From the NCBI RefSeq assembly GCF_014193895.1, contig NZ_BLZR01000001.1, forward strand, positions 1,922,001 to 1,986,000: 64,000 bases of DNA, written 5' to 3'. Positions 45,185-53,965 of the stretch are shown here, one piece after another. Position 1 is the first letter of the stretch. Each line of letters begins with the position of its first letter. Both the position numbers and the translations under genes were made by a program. Under the pieces are notes generated by a model, which did no database searches, was not told where the DNA came from, and saw only the letters and a list, made by a program, of their open reading frames with translations. The stretch comes from Clostridium fungisolvens. GTDB taxonomy: Bacteria; Bacillota; Clostridia; Clostridiales; Clostridiaceae.

Positions 45185-45276
45185 GATAAATTGCTTCTGA
45201 TTGAAATTTATCCAAATAAAGATTCGTAGAACTATAGAAATCTTTATTTCGCGTTTAAGGATTGAAGTAGTTTATC
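45185..45276. repeat. P1 palindromic element, 92-bp class, inverted
   Basis: The reverse complement aligns without gaps in length to 1392-1483 and 13311-13402. The ends are GATAAATTGCTTC and GAAGTAGTTTATC, and the internal stem is AATAAAGATT with AATCTTTATT. It lies 26 bp after the aldolase stop. The remaining 300 bp to the EIIA gene is AT-rich; no other feature was seen. Confidence 0.85.
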
Positions 45277-45590
45277 TTAACTAATATTTTTATAATACTA
45301 GTAAATTAAAAACTATGTAACTGTGAAATAGCCCTATAGTACAAGTATTAGTATTAAAGGATAAGTTATGTAAAAACTTTTTACAAAATTTGGACTATAA
45401 TAAGATTGAAAGTAAGTAGATGAACACTTAAAATAACAAGTATAGAGTACGTTAATGAAGAGAAAAAGAAAATTTAGATACTTTAAGCAATACAATGTAA
45501 CAAATAAAATTTAGTCTTAACAAAAATGGTTTTGATTAATTAATCTATTTTAACTAGCAAAGAATGCAACAATTGAAAGGATGAAGATAA

Positions 45591-46040
45591 ATGCTAAGTA
45601 ATATTATTAATGAAAATCTTATTCGTCTTAAGATATCGGCAAATGATTGGGAGGACGCAGTTAGAAAATCAGCCTCAGCTTTACTTGAAAATGGTAAAAT
45701 AACAGCTCCTTATATTGATGCAATGATAGATACAGCTAAAGAAGTAGGTCCGTATATAGTTATAACAAAGCATGTTGCACTTCCTCATGCGAGACCAGAA
45801 GCTGGGGCTAAAGAAATTGCAATCGGTATTGCCACTCTTGATCCACCAATAGAATTTGGCAATTCCAGTAATGATCCAGTTAAATATGTATTTAGTTTAA
45901 GTGCTGTAGATCAAAATACACATCTTCAGGCTATGTCTGAATTAGCAGAGCTACTTGGGGAAGAAGATTTTTATAGTATTTTAGATAAAGCCGAAAGTGC
46001 TGATGAAATTATGGATTATATAAAAGCATATGAAGCGTAG
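45591..46040 (+). CDS. PTS EIIA component, mannitol/fructose/ascorbate type
   Basis: This 149-aa phosphocarrier has its phospho-histidine H66 in VALPHARPEAG. It donates phosphate to the EIIB at 42443. Over about 146 residues it matches the C-terminal domain of the regulator at 38097 at roughly 108 positions, and even DNA stretches such as GATTGGGAGGACGC are shared. This is a domain duplication within the locus. GAAAGGATGAAG precedes the ATG. Confidence 0.92.
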   Translation: MLSNIINENLIRLKISANDWEDAVRKSASALLENGKITAPYIDAMIDTAKEVGPYIVITKHVALPHARPEAGAKEIAIGIATLDPPIEFGNSSNDPVKYVFSLSAVDQNTHLQAMSELAELLGEEDFYSILDKAESADEIMDYIKAYEA

Positions 46041-46135
46041 ATCAATCTTAAAAATAACTTTGTAAATAATTCATAACAGAACCATGTAATTATTTTATTC
46101 TTTAGGAAATTATATCTCAAGGAATGGAGGATAAT

Positions 46136-46780
46136 ATGTTTAGAGCAGATATAGTTAATAGGATTGAAGCAACAGGTGTCATGGCAATTGTAAGAACAGA
46201 AACAATAGAAAGAGGTATAGAGATAGCCGAAGGATGCCTAGAAGGTGGGGTGGATGTTTTAGAAATCAGCTATACACTGCCAAATGCTGGAGAGGTAATA
46301 AAAGCTCTTAACGAAAGCATAGGTGACAAAGTATTGATAGGTGCAGGAACGGTTTTAGATGGGGAAACAGCAAGACTTGCCATACTAGCTGGTGCCAAGT
46401 TTATTATAGCTCCAAATTTCAGTAAGGAAGTTGCTAAAGTAACCAATCGTTATCAAATTCCATATGCTCCAGGTTGCTCTACTGTAACTGAGATGGTAGA
46501 AGCATTAGAAGCTGGGGCATCATTTATTAAAGCCTTTCCTATATCAAATTTCTATGGGCCTTCTCTTGTGTCTGTTATAAAGACACCAATTCCACAAATG
46601 CCAATACTGGCCTCAGGAGGAATCACTTTGGATAATTTAGCACAATGGATAAGCGAAGGTGTTGATTCTGTTGGTATTGGAGGTCTTCTAACAAAAGGCT
46701 CGAAGCTACAAATTAGTGAAAATGCAAAGAAAATACGAGAAATTATAGATAATACTAGAAAGAATAAAGTTGTAAAGTGA
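46136..46780 (+). CDS. KDPG/KDGal-6-P-type aldolase, second paralogue
   Basis: This 214-aa class I aldolase of the KDPG family has Schiff-base lysine K132 in FIKAFPISNFYGP and glutamate E43 in LEISYTL. The residues around the active site (SYTLPNA, FPISNF) differ from the paralogue at 1528 (TYTNKF, FPGNAF), so the substrate may be a different 2-keto-3-deoxy-6-phospho sugar acid. The ATG at 46136 lies 6 bases after GGAGG. It is flanked by EIIA and a phosphohexomutase. Confidence 0.88.
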   Translation: MFRADIVNRIEATGVMAIVRTETIERGIEIAEGCLEGGVDVLEISYTLPNAGEVIKALNESIGDKVLIGAGTVLDGETARLAILAGAKFIIAPNFSKEVAKVTNRYQIPYAPGCSTVTEMVEALEAGASFIKAFPISNFYGPSLVSVIKTPIPQMPILASGGITLDNLAQWISEGVDSVGIGGLLTKGSKLQISENAKKIREIIDNTRKNKVVK

Positions 46781-46933
46781 ATTTTAGAACAATTTAACTA
46801 TTTCTACAATAAGCATCGAATAGTATAGATTTGGACTATAGTATTATCTTAGCAATCAACTTGAATTATATTTTGAATAAGGATTCAATTGTCCAAACCA
46901 TTATGTTATTCTGGTATAAATGGAGGGGAGTTT

Positions 46934-48469
46934 ATGGTATTTACTTATGTTGACTCAGATACTAAAACCAATATAGAAATCTTAAGAAAGCTAAAAAATG
47001 GTACAGACATAAGAGGAATAGCAATAGAGAATTCGGAAGGAAAGGCTAATTTGACTTCAGCAATAGTAAAATCAATAGGGTGTGGTTTTGCAAGCTGGCT
47101 TAAAAATAATAAAAATCAACGTAATTATAACCTTAAAATAGCAGTTGGAACTGATTCAAGATTATCTGGACCAGAATTAAAAGCTTCTTTATTAGAAAGT
47201 TTAGTTGATTTAGGTTGCTCAGTATATGATTGTGGGATGACAACCACACCATCTATGTTTATGACAACAGTAATGGAACAATATAAATGTGATGGGGCAG
47301 TTATGATTACAGCAAGTCATCTACCATATTATTATAATGGACTTAAATTTTTTACACCTGCAGGAGGCTGCGAAAGTAAGGATATAGACGATATATTAAA
47401 TTTAGCTATAAAAACAAACATATCTTCTGAAGTAATAGCAAAAGGAAAGATAGAAAAAATTAATTTGGTAGAGGATTATTCAAAACTATTGATTGAAAAG
47501 GTAAGAAAATCAGTAAACTCAATAACTGATTATTATAAACCTCTAAAAGGAAATAAGATAATTGTAGATGCAGGTAATGGAGCTGGTGGTTTTTTTGCTG
47601 ATAAAATACTTAAAGAATTAGGTGCAGATACAGAAGGAAGTCAATTTCTTGAACCTGATGGAAGATTTCCAAATCACATACCAAATCCTGAAAACAAAAC
47701 AGCTATGGAGTCTATAAAAAAGGCTGTACTAAAAAATGACGCTGATCTTGGCATAATTTTTGATACAGATGTAGACAGAGCTGCTATAGTAAGCAAAGAT
47801 GGCAAAGAAATAAATAAAAATTCTTTGATAGCTTTGATATCATCTATAATAGTTAAAGAAAAACCAGGAGCTACTATAGTCACTGATTCTATAACCTCAA
47901 CAGGATTAACGGAATTTATAGATAGCTTAGGTGGTGTGCACCATAGATTTAAAAGAGGGTATAAGAATGTAATTAATGAAGCTAAAAGACTAAATGCAGA
48001 AGGAATAGAAAGTCCATTAGCCATTGAAACCTCTGGTCATGCTGCATTAAAAGAAAATTACTTTTTAGATGATGGAGCATACCTAATAGTTAAAATATTA
48101 ATAGAAATGTCAAAATTGAAGGAAGAAGGAAAAAGTATTAGTTCTCTAATAGATGAACTTAAAGAGCCACTAGAAAGTGAGGATATTAGAATAAAAATTA
48201 AAAGAGAAAACTTTAAAGAATATGGAAGCGCTACCATAGAAGGTCTAAAAAAATTTATAAGAAATGTAGATGGTTGGAGCCTTGAATCGAAAAATTATGA
48301 AGGTGTAAGAATAAACTGTTGTAAAGAAAAAGGATGGTTTCTATTAAGATTATCCTTGCATGAACCGGTGCTAGCTTTAAATATCGAGGCAGATACTATT
48401 GGTGGAACTGAAAAAATATTGAGTAAGCTGAAAGAGTTTATGCAAGAATACAAGGGATTAGAATTTTAG
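46934..48469 (+). CDS. Alpha-D-phosphohexomutase (phosphomannomutase/phosphoglucomutase)
   Basis: This 511-aa enzyme has the phosphoserine loop with S128 in TASHLPYYYNG, the magnesium loop D277-T-D-V-D-R, the sugar-binding ETSGHAALKENYF and a C-terminal phosphate-binding domain. It interconverts 1- and 6-phosphates of hexoses. The ATG at 46934 follows GGAGGGG; the frame upstream has no RBS. In this locus it could handle a hexose phosphate from the imported substrate, but its link to the aldolases is not clear. Confidence 0.87.
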   Translation: MVFTYVDSDTKTNIEILRKLKNGTDIRGIAIENSEGKANLTSAIVKSIGCGFASWLKNNKNQRNYNLKIAVGTDSRLSGPELKASLLESLVDLGCSVYDCGMTTTPSMFMTTVMEQYKCDGAVMITASHLPYYYNGLKFFTPAGGCESKDIDDILNLAIKTNISSEVIAKGKIEKINLVEDYSKLLIEKVRKSVNSITDYYKPLKGNKIIVDAGNGAGGFFADKILKELGADTEGSQFLEPDGRFPNHIPNPENKTAMESIKKAVLKNDADLGIIFDTDVDRAAIVSKDGKEINKNSLIALISSIIVKEKPGATIVTDSITSTGLTEFIDSLGGVHHRFKRGYKNVINEAKRLNAEGIESPLAIETSGHAALKENYFLDDGAYLIVKILIEMSKLKEEGKSISSLIDELKEPLESEDIRIKIKRENFKEYGSATIEGLKKFIRNVDGWSLESKNYEGVRINCCKEKGWFLLRLSLHEPVLALNIEADTIGGTEKILSKLKEFMQEYKGLEF

Positions 48470-48675
48470 GCATAAATTAATTTAGTAATGTAGTTGAAAT
48501 TAAGTGATTTAGCATCGTTGGGTAACAAATTAATTTCACTTGGGGTAACAGTACTTAAGTATAGAGCAGGTATAATAATTAATTAGAAATCATTGCGGTA
48601 AGTTTAGTGAAACGTAAGTTTTTTTAAATTTACTGCAATTTTTTAAGTTTTGTTCAGTAATATTTTATGACTAAA

Positions 48676-48773
48676 TAGTTCCTATATCGAAACTTAATTT
48701 GTAGTTGTTCGAAAATCTTGGCTTCTGGAAGTTTTCGAGAATATATAAATTAATAATTGAGTTAGGAACTCTA
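48676..48773. repeat. P2 palindromic element
   Basis: Ends TAGTTCCTA and TAGGAACTCTA, with inner arms around TGTTCGAAAATC and AGTTTTCGAGAA. It shares the CGAAACTTAA and TGTTCGAAAA blocks with the copy at 13112-13208. It lies in a 480-bp gap with no other feature recognised. Confidence 0.65.
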
Positions 48774-48949
48774 TAAATTTATCAATCTAAAACTAGTTCT
48801 AAATACAGTTTTCTTAAAAAAACAGCTCATCTTATTATGAATAATAACTTTAGACTGATATAATAATGAGCATAGAAATAAAAGAATGTATCTTATATAG
48901 GCAAGTAGTTTAACTAGTATATTTACTTAACGAGTTTTAGGAGGAAGAT

Positions 48950-50347
48950 ATGAAAACTTATAAATACTCAAATGTTCATTTAACTGAAATAGATATTCCA
49001 AGATGTGATAACGATGGTATTCCAGTAATATTATCTGATAGCACAATGGAGGAAAGAAAAAATAAAGTACTTTCTATTATGAAAAAACAAGGCTTAGATT
49101 GTATTATTATATACAATGATCTTGAGCACGGAGCAAACTTTGAGTACTTAACTGGGTTCCTTACTAGATTTGAAGAAGGAATTCTAGTATTACATAGTGA
49201 TGGGAAAGCATACTTAATTCTTGGAAATGAAAATACTAAGATGGTTAACTACTCAAGGATACCAGCAGAATTAATTCATTCGCCTTATTTTTCTCTTCCT
49301 AATCAACCTATGGAAAATGAAATGAGCATGAAACAAGTGTTTGAAAAAGCAGGTATCAAGGTAGGTTTACAAGTTGGGTTAGTTGGGTGGAAGAACTTTA
49401 CAAGCAATTTTTATGATAACAAAAAGTTCTTTGACATGCCTTACTTTATCGTAGAAGCAGTTAAAGACCTTGTAGGAGAACAACATATATGCAATGCAAC
49501 ACATATGTTCATCAATGCTGATTATGGAGTAAGAGCAACTAATAATGCCAATGAAATAGCGCATTATGAATTTGGTTCTTCCTTAGCTTCAGACTGTATA
49601 CTTAATGCAATGAATGCATTGGAAGTTGGAAAAACTGAGATGGAGATAGGAAGCTATTTAAAAGTATATGGGCAGCCAACTAATGTAGTTGCTATAAGTT
49701 CAACAGGAAATCGCTTTGAGAATGCTAATTTATACCCATTAAACAAAAAAATAGAGGTAGGAGATAAGATTTCGCTTACAACTGGATATAAAGGGGGATT
49801 AGCTAGCAGAGCAGGATATGCAGTAAGCAGTAACTCTCAACTTCCTGAAGCAGTTAAGGACTATGTTGATGTAATTGCTGCACCATATTTTACTGCTATT
49901 GTGGCTTGGCTTGAAAGTATTCATATAGGTATGAGTGGAAATGACATGTATGAACTTATCGAAAGGGTTTTACCAAAAGAAAAATATCATTGGGCACTTA
50001 ATCCAGGACATTTAACTGCAGATGAAGAATGGATGTCTTCACCGATTTACCCCAGATCTAAAGAAATTTTGAAAAGTGGTATGCTTTTGCAAATTGATAT
50101 AATACCTTCTATGCAAGGCTATGGCGGTGTTGGGGCAGAAAATGGTATCGCCTTAGCAGATGATAGTTTAAGAGAGGCAATTAAGAAGGAATACCCAGAA
50201 TTATGGGGGCGAATTGAAAAAAGGAGAAAGTATATTAAAATGGTTTTGGGTATACAGTTAAGTGAAGAGGTATTACCTCTATCAAGTACAGTAGCATATC
50301 TTAGACCTTATCTATTAAATAAGAAAAGTGCATTTATATATAGATGA
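48950..50347 (+). CDS. M24/creatinase-fold protein lacking metal ligands
   Basis: This 465-aa protein has an N-terminal creatinase-like domain (VLSIMKKQGLDCIIIYNDLE, FEYLTGF) and a pita-bread M24 domain from about residue 200. In Xaa-Pro peptidases five residues bind two metals. Here the first aspartate position reads SLTTGYKGG and the second SRAGY, so both aspartates are gone, and a glutamate is replaced by aspartate in LQIDIIP. NPGHLTADE and GAENGIAL keep the histidine and last glutamate. This recalls metal-free creatinase rather than a peptidase. The stop codon lies inside a P1 element. AGGAGGAAG precedes the ATG. Confidence 0.75.
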   Translation: MKTYKYSNVHLTEIDIPRCDNDGIPVILSDSTMEERKNKVLSIMKKQGLDCIIIYNDLEHGANFEYLTGFLTRFEEGILVLHSDGKAYLILGNENTKMVNYSRIPAELIHSPYFSLPNQPMENEMSMKQVFEKAGIKVGLQVGLVGWKNFTSNFYDNKKFFDMPYFIVEAVKDLVGEQHICNATHMFINADYGVRATNNANEIAHYEFGSSLASDCILNAMNALEVGKTEMEIGSYLKVYGQPTNVVAISSTGNRFENANLYPLNKKIEVGDKISLTTGYKGGLASRAGYAVSSNSQLPEAVKDYVDVIAAPYFTAIVAWLESIHIGMSGNDMYELIERVLPKEKYHWALNPGHLTADEEWMSSPIYPRSKEILKSGMLLQIDIIPSMQGYGGVGAENGIALADDSLREAIKKEYPELWGRIEKRRKYIKMVLGIQLSEEVLPLSSTVAYLRPYLLNKKSAFIYR

Positions 50348-50437
50348 ACCACTTCATAATTAAACTTACATTTTCAAATTCTCCTCTCAGAACCCAGAGG
50401 AGTTTTGAAAATAGATTTCGGATTGAAGTGGTTCATC
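50343..50437. repeat. P1 palindromic element, 95-bp class, overlapping a gene end
   Basis: The termini are GATGAACCACTTC and GAAGTGGTTCATC, a perfect inverted pair. The inner stem is CTCCTCT with AGAGGAG. It has the same length as 11121-11215. Its first bases TATAGATGA supply the last sense codon and TGA stop of the M24-fold gene. Confidence 0.9.
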
Positions 50438-50441
50438 TTTA

Positions 50442-50475
50442 GATAAACCACTTCATAATAGAATCTAATTATAAA
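50442..50475. repeat. P1 left half-element
   Basis: GATAAACCACTTCATAATAGAATC begins 4 bases (TTTA) after the previous element, like the spacing of the tandem pair at 1274/1279. No right end follows. Confidence 0.6.
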
Positions 50476-50514
50476 AGTCTATATGAATTGCTAATTACAT
50501 TTAATTGTGATTAG

Positions 50515-50692
50515 CAATTTTTTTGATTTAAATAAAGTATAAGATTTTAAGAAGGCTAAACATAGAGATTTTAATGGTTTTACAATGCTTTTAGGAAAAT
50601 GCAGTAAAAAATAAAAGCTATCAAATATGAGATTTAAATCATCAATATTAGGAAATGTAGAGGCATAAAAAGTCACTCTAGCGACTTTTTTA
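50515..50692. repeat. P3 repeat, diverged copy
   Basis: TTTTTTGATTTAAATAAAGT, GGCTAAACATAGAGATTTTAA, GCAGTAAAAAATAAAAG and the terminal CTAGCGACTTTTTTATTTT align in order with the copy at 44177-44377. Its right end can serve as a terminator before the xylose locus. Confidence 0.55.
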
Positions 50693-50752
50693 TTTTAAAA
50701 TAAAAAGAAAAATTTTCTATAAAATCTTATGGAAAAGTTTACAAAAAAGATA

Positions 50753-50781
50753 TTGACTAAGAGGAAAAGGGGTAGTAAAAT
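50753..50781 (+). promoter_or_regulatory. Promoter of xylB
   Basis: TTGACT (50753-50758) and TAAAAT (50776-50781) are spaced by 17 bp. The start of transcription would be near 50788, about 185 bp before the kinase gene. Confidence 0.75.
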
Positions 50782-50795
50782 AAACTTATTAAATG

Positions 50796-50820
50796 ACATT
50801 TAAAAAGTTATTTTAAATGT
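50796..50820. promoter_or_regulatory. Candidate XylR operator
   Basis: The perfect inverted repeat ACATTTAAAA-5-TTTTAAATGT lies about 10 bp after the predicted start of the xylB transcript, a classic repressor position. The XylR (ROK) gene lies downstream in the same locus. I did not find an equally good copy before the other xyl genes. Confidence 0.5.
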
Positions 50821-50972
50821 GAATTAAAAAGATTTCGACTGATAAAAATATGAGAGTAACAAGATATAATTCGAATTTTACAATGATTTAGAAAGTCAAC
50901 TATTTAAGATGTATCTATTCAATAAATTGATATTTAGAAATAAATGATTATTAAAAGATGGGGGAGTAAAAT

Positions 50973-52475
50973 ATGAGATATCTATTAGGCTTGGACATTG
51001 GGACATCAGGAACTAAGACAGCTTTGTTTGATGAAGAAGGGAACACAATAAAAACTGCAACCTATGAATATGATTTATTTCAACCACAGGTAGGCTGGGC
51101 AGAACAAAATCCTGAAGACTGGTGGGAAGCATGTGTTAAAGGCATAAGAGATGTAATTGAAAAAAGTGGTGTACAAGCTAATGATATAAAAGGAATTGGC
51201 TTAAGCGGTCAAATGCATGGACTTGTTTTAGTTGATAAGGATAATAAGGTTATAAGAAATTCTATAATATGGTGTGATCAAAGAACAGAAAAAGAATGTG
51301 ATTACATGACAGAAGTTATAGGAAAGGAAAGATTAATAAAGATAACAGGAAATCCAGCTTTAACTGGCTTTACACTTTCCAAGTTATTATGGGTAAGGAA
51401 CAATGAACCTGATAATTATGAAAAGATATATAAGATTCTTCTTCCTAAAGATTATATAAGATTCAAACTAACAAATGTATTTGCTACAGAAGTTTCAGAT
51501 GCAAGTGGTATGCAAATGTTAGACATTAATACAAGAAGTTGGAGTAAAGAGCTTCTTGAGGATTTAAATATAGATAAGAATATATTAGCAGATGTATATG
51601 AATCAGTAGTTGTAAGTGGACATGTTACTGAAGAGGCAGCCAAGTTAACTAGCTTAGCTCAAGGAACACCTGTAGTTGGTGGAGCTGGAGATCAAGCTGC
51701 TGGAGCAGTAGGAAATGGGATAGTAAGCGAGGGGACAATATCAACAACAATAGGAACATCAGGAGTTGTTTTTGCAGCAACAGATTCACCTAGATTTGAT
51801 AAAGAAGGAAGAGTTCATACTTTATGTCATGCAGTACCTAATAAATGGCATATAATGGGGGTTACTCAAGGTGCTGGATTGTCCTTAAACTGGTTTAAGA
51901 GAACTTTCTGTGCAAAGGAAGTAGAAGATAGCGAAAAATCAGGAGTCAATATATATGATTTATTAACTGAAAAGGCATCAAGATCAAAGCCAGGATCTAA
52001 TGGAATAGTTTATCTTCCATATCTTATGGGAGAAAGGACTCCTCATATAGATCCAAATGTAAAGGGTGCTTTTTTAGGAGTATCACTTATAAATAATCAT
52101 GATGATTTTGTTAGAAGTATAATAGAAGGTGTAAGTTTCAGTCTTAAAAACTGCCTAGATCTAATAGAAGAAATGGATGTAAAAATAGATGAGATTAGAG
52201 TAAGTGGTGGTGGAGCAGAAAGCAGTGTGTGGAGACAAATATTAGCTGATATCTTCCAACATTCACTAAATACAGTAAAAGCATCAGAAGGCGGAGCTTT
52301 AGGTGTAGCAATATTAGCAGGAGTTGGAGTTGGAATATACGATTCAGTTGAAGATGCATGCAGGAAAATTGTAAAGGGTAACTCTAAAGTAGAACCTAAT
52401 TTAGATTTAAAAGAAGTATATTCAAAGGTATATCAAGCATACAATTCTGCTTACCCTAGAATAAAGGGCTTTTAA
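50973..52475 (+). CDS. xylB: Xylulokinase
   Basis: This 500-aa FGGY-family kinase phosphorylates D-xylulose to D-xylulose-5-phosphate. It has the ATP motif LGLDIGTSGTKTALFD at the N terminus, the xylulokinase-specific GLSGQMHGLV and WCDQRT, the catalytic aspartate in VGGAGDQAAGAVGNG, and the FGGY signature region GVSFSLKNCLDLIEEM. GGGGGAG precedes the ATG. The rest of the locus (xylR, transaldolase, transketolase, type-II isomerase) confirms xylose use. Confidence 0.94.
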   Translation: MRYLLGLDIGTSGTKTALFDEEGNTIKTATYEYDLFQPQVGWAEQNPEDWWEACVKGIRDVIEKSGVQANDIKGIGLSGQMHGLVLVDKDNKVIRNSIIWCDQRTEKECDYMTEVIGKERLIKITGNPALTGFTLSKLLWVRNNEPDNYEKIYKILLPKDYIRFKLTNVFATEVSDASGMQMLDINTRSWSKELLEDLNIDKNILADVYESVVVSGHVTEEAAKLTSLAQGTPVVGGAGDQAAGAVGNGIVSEGTISTTIGTSGVVFAATDSPRFDKEGRVHTLCHAVPNKWHIMGVTQGAGLSLNWFKRTFCAKEVEDSEKSGVNIYDLLTEKASRSKPGSNGIVYLPYLMGERTPHIDPNVKGAFLGVSLINNHDDFVRSIIEGVSFSLKNCLDLIEEMDVKIDEIRVSGGGAESSVWRQILADIFQHSLNTVKASEGGALGVAILAGVGVGIYDSVEDACRKIVKGNSKVEPNLDLKEVYSKVYQAYNSAYPRIKGF

Positions 52476-52816
52476 AGATATATTATTTTTGATTTGTAAA
52501 TAATTATGCTTTATTAAGTAGTGCGCAAGGAATAATATTGTCTTGCGTATCATAAGAACTGAAGACATCTTCAAATAATATAACTAAGTTTAAGGTTAGT
52601 TTTTGGCATTTATATTAAAATAGCATGTTTTATAATGTCTAAAATACTTGATTTCTGATGATTTTTAGGCAAAAATTAAGTAGTAGTAGAGTCATTATAG
52701 CAAGTGAATAGTAGAATTTATAATCCATAAGTTGCAACAATTTAACAACGTAGAACAGTGTTATTTTTCTTAAACTACCATTGTTTATATGTTATTTGAG
52801 AGGAGTATTTTCAGAT
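52476..52816. other. Intergenic region between xylB and xylR
   Basis: A stem GCGCAAG/CTTGCG near 52524-52551 is visible but lacks a T-run. No gene and no clear promoter are recognised. Confidence 0.4.
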
Positions 52817-53965
52817 TTGATAGAAGTTAATCACAGTAAAATTAAAGAGACAAATAGAAAAAAGATAATTGGACTATTATTAGAACGAAACGAAATCACA
52901 AAACTTGATATTTCAAGAATATTAGATATAAGTATAACTACAGTTTCTACAAATATAACAGAATTAAAAAGTGAAGGAATAGTTGAAGATGTAAGATCTT
53001 TAGAGTCAACTGGTGGAAGAAAAGCAATTGCAATCAAGTTAAATGAAAATTGTAGATATTCTATTGGAGTCGCACTAACACCAAACCACATTAAGATATC
53101 TTTAGTTAATTTAAAAAGAGAGATCATTGATAATATAAGAATTAGACATAAAAACAGTGGTATGGAAGAACTTATCGTAATAATCAAAGAGAATTTAGAG
53201 CTTATTATGAAAAAATATGAGCTGGATGATAAAAAACTATTAGGTATAGTATTTTCTGTGCCTGGAACTGTAGATTTTGAAAATGGAGTAATTAAATATG
53301 CGTATCTTCTAAAAGCAAAGAATTTCAATTTAAAGGAAAGCTTCTTGTATTTAAATGTTCCTATTTATGTAGATAATGAAGCAAACCTATCAGCTTATTA
53401 TGAATTTTTGAATAGAAAAGATATGCTAAAAAATTTACTTTATGTTTCAATAACAGATGGTTTAGGGCTCGGTATAGTAATTGATGGGAAAATATATAGA
53501 GGTGACAACAATTCATCTGGAGAACTTGGACATATTAAGATATCTATTAACGGTAAGAAATGCAAGTGTGGTGCAAAGGGATGTCTCGAAGCATATACTT
53601 CAATGAATTCTTTAATTGATAATTATAATGAAATAGCTGAAACACCTATTTCTGACATATATGAGTTTGAAGGAAAGTATATCCAAGGTAATGAACTTGC
53701 AATAAAAGTTTTAGAGGAATATTTGGGTATTCTAGGAATTGGTATATCAAACTTAATTATGATATTAGATCCTAGCTGTATAGTGGTAGGCGGGGATATA
53801 AATAGTTTACTAAACGATAAAATGGCTTTATTAAGAGAAAGTGCATATAAAGACAATTCTTTTACTAATGAAAATAATTGTAATATTAAATTGGCTAATT
53901 ATAAAGAATCTTACCTTTTAGGGGCAGCAATGATGCCAATAGAGGAGTTCTTGCAAATTAAATAA
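52817..53965 (+). CDS. xylR: ROK-family xylose repressor
   Basis: This 382-aa repressor has an N-terminal winged helix (TKLDISRILDISITTVSTNI, residues about 28-50) and a ROK domain with GLGLGIVIDGKIYRG and the zinc motif CKCGAKGCLEAY. The start is TTG at 52817, about 12 bases after GAGAGGAG; the upstream frame to 52781 has no RBS. It should bind xylose and release the xyl promoters. It keeps the zinc motif that the other ROK protein at 16606 lacks. Confidence 0.9.
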   Translation: MIEVNHSKIKETNRKKIIGLLLERNEITKLDISRILDISITTVSTNITELKSEGIVEDVRSLESTGGRKAIAIKLNENCRYSIGVALTPNHIKISLVNLKREIIDNIRIRHKNSGMEELIVIIKENLELIMKKYELDDKKLLGIVFSVPGTVDFENGVIKYAYLLKAKNFNLKESFLYLNVPIYVDNEANLSAYYEFLNRKDMLKNLLYVSITDGLGLGIVIDGKIYRGDNNSSGELGHIKISINGKKCKCGAKGCLEAYTSMNSLIDNYNEIAETPISDIYEFEGKYIQGNELAIKVLEEYLGILGIGISNLIMILDPSCIVVGGDINSLLNDKMALLRESAYKDNSFTNENNCNIKLANYKESYLLGAAMMPIEEFLQIK

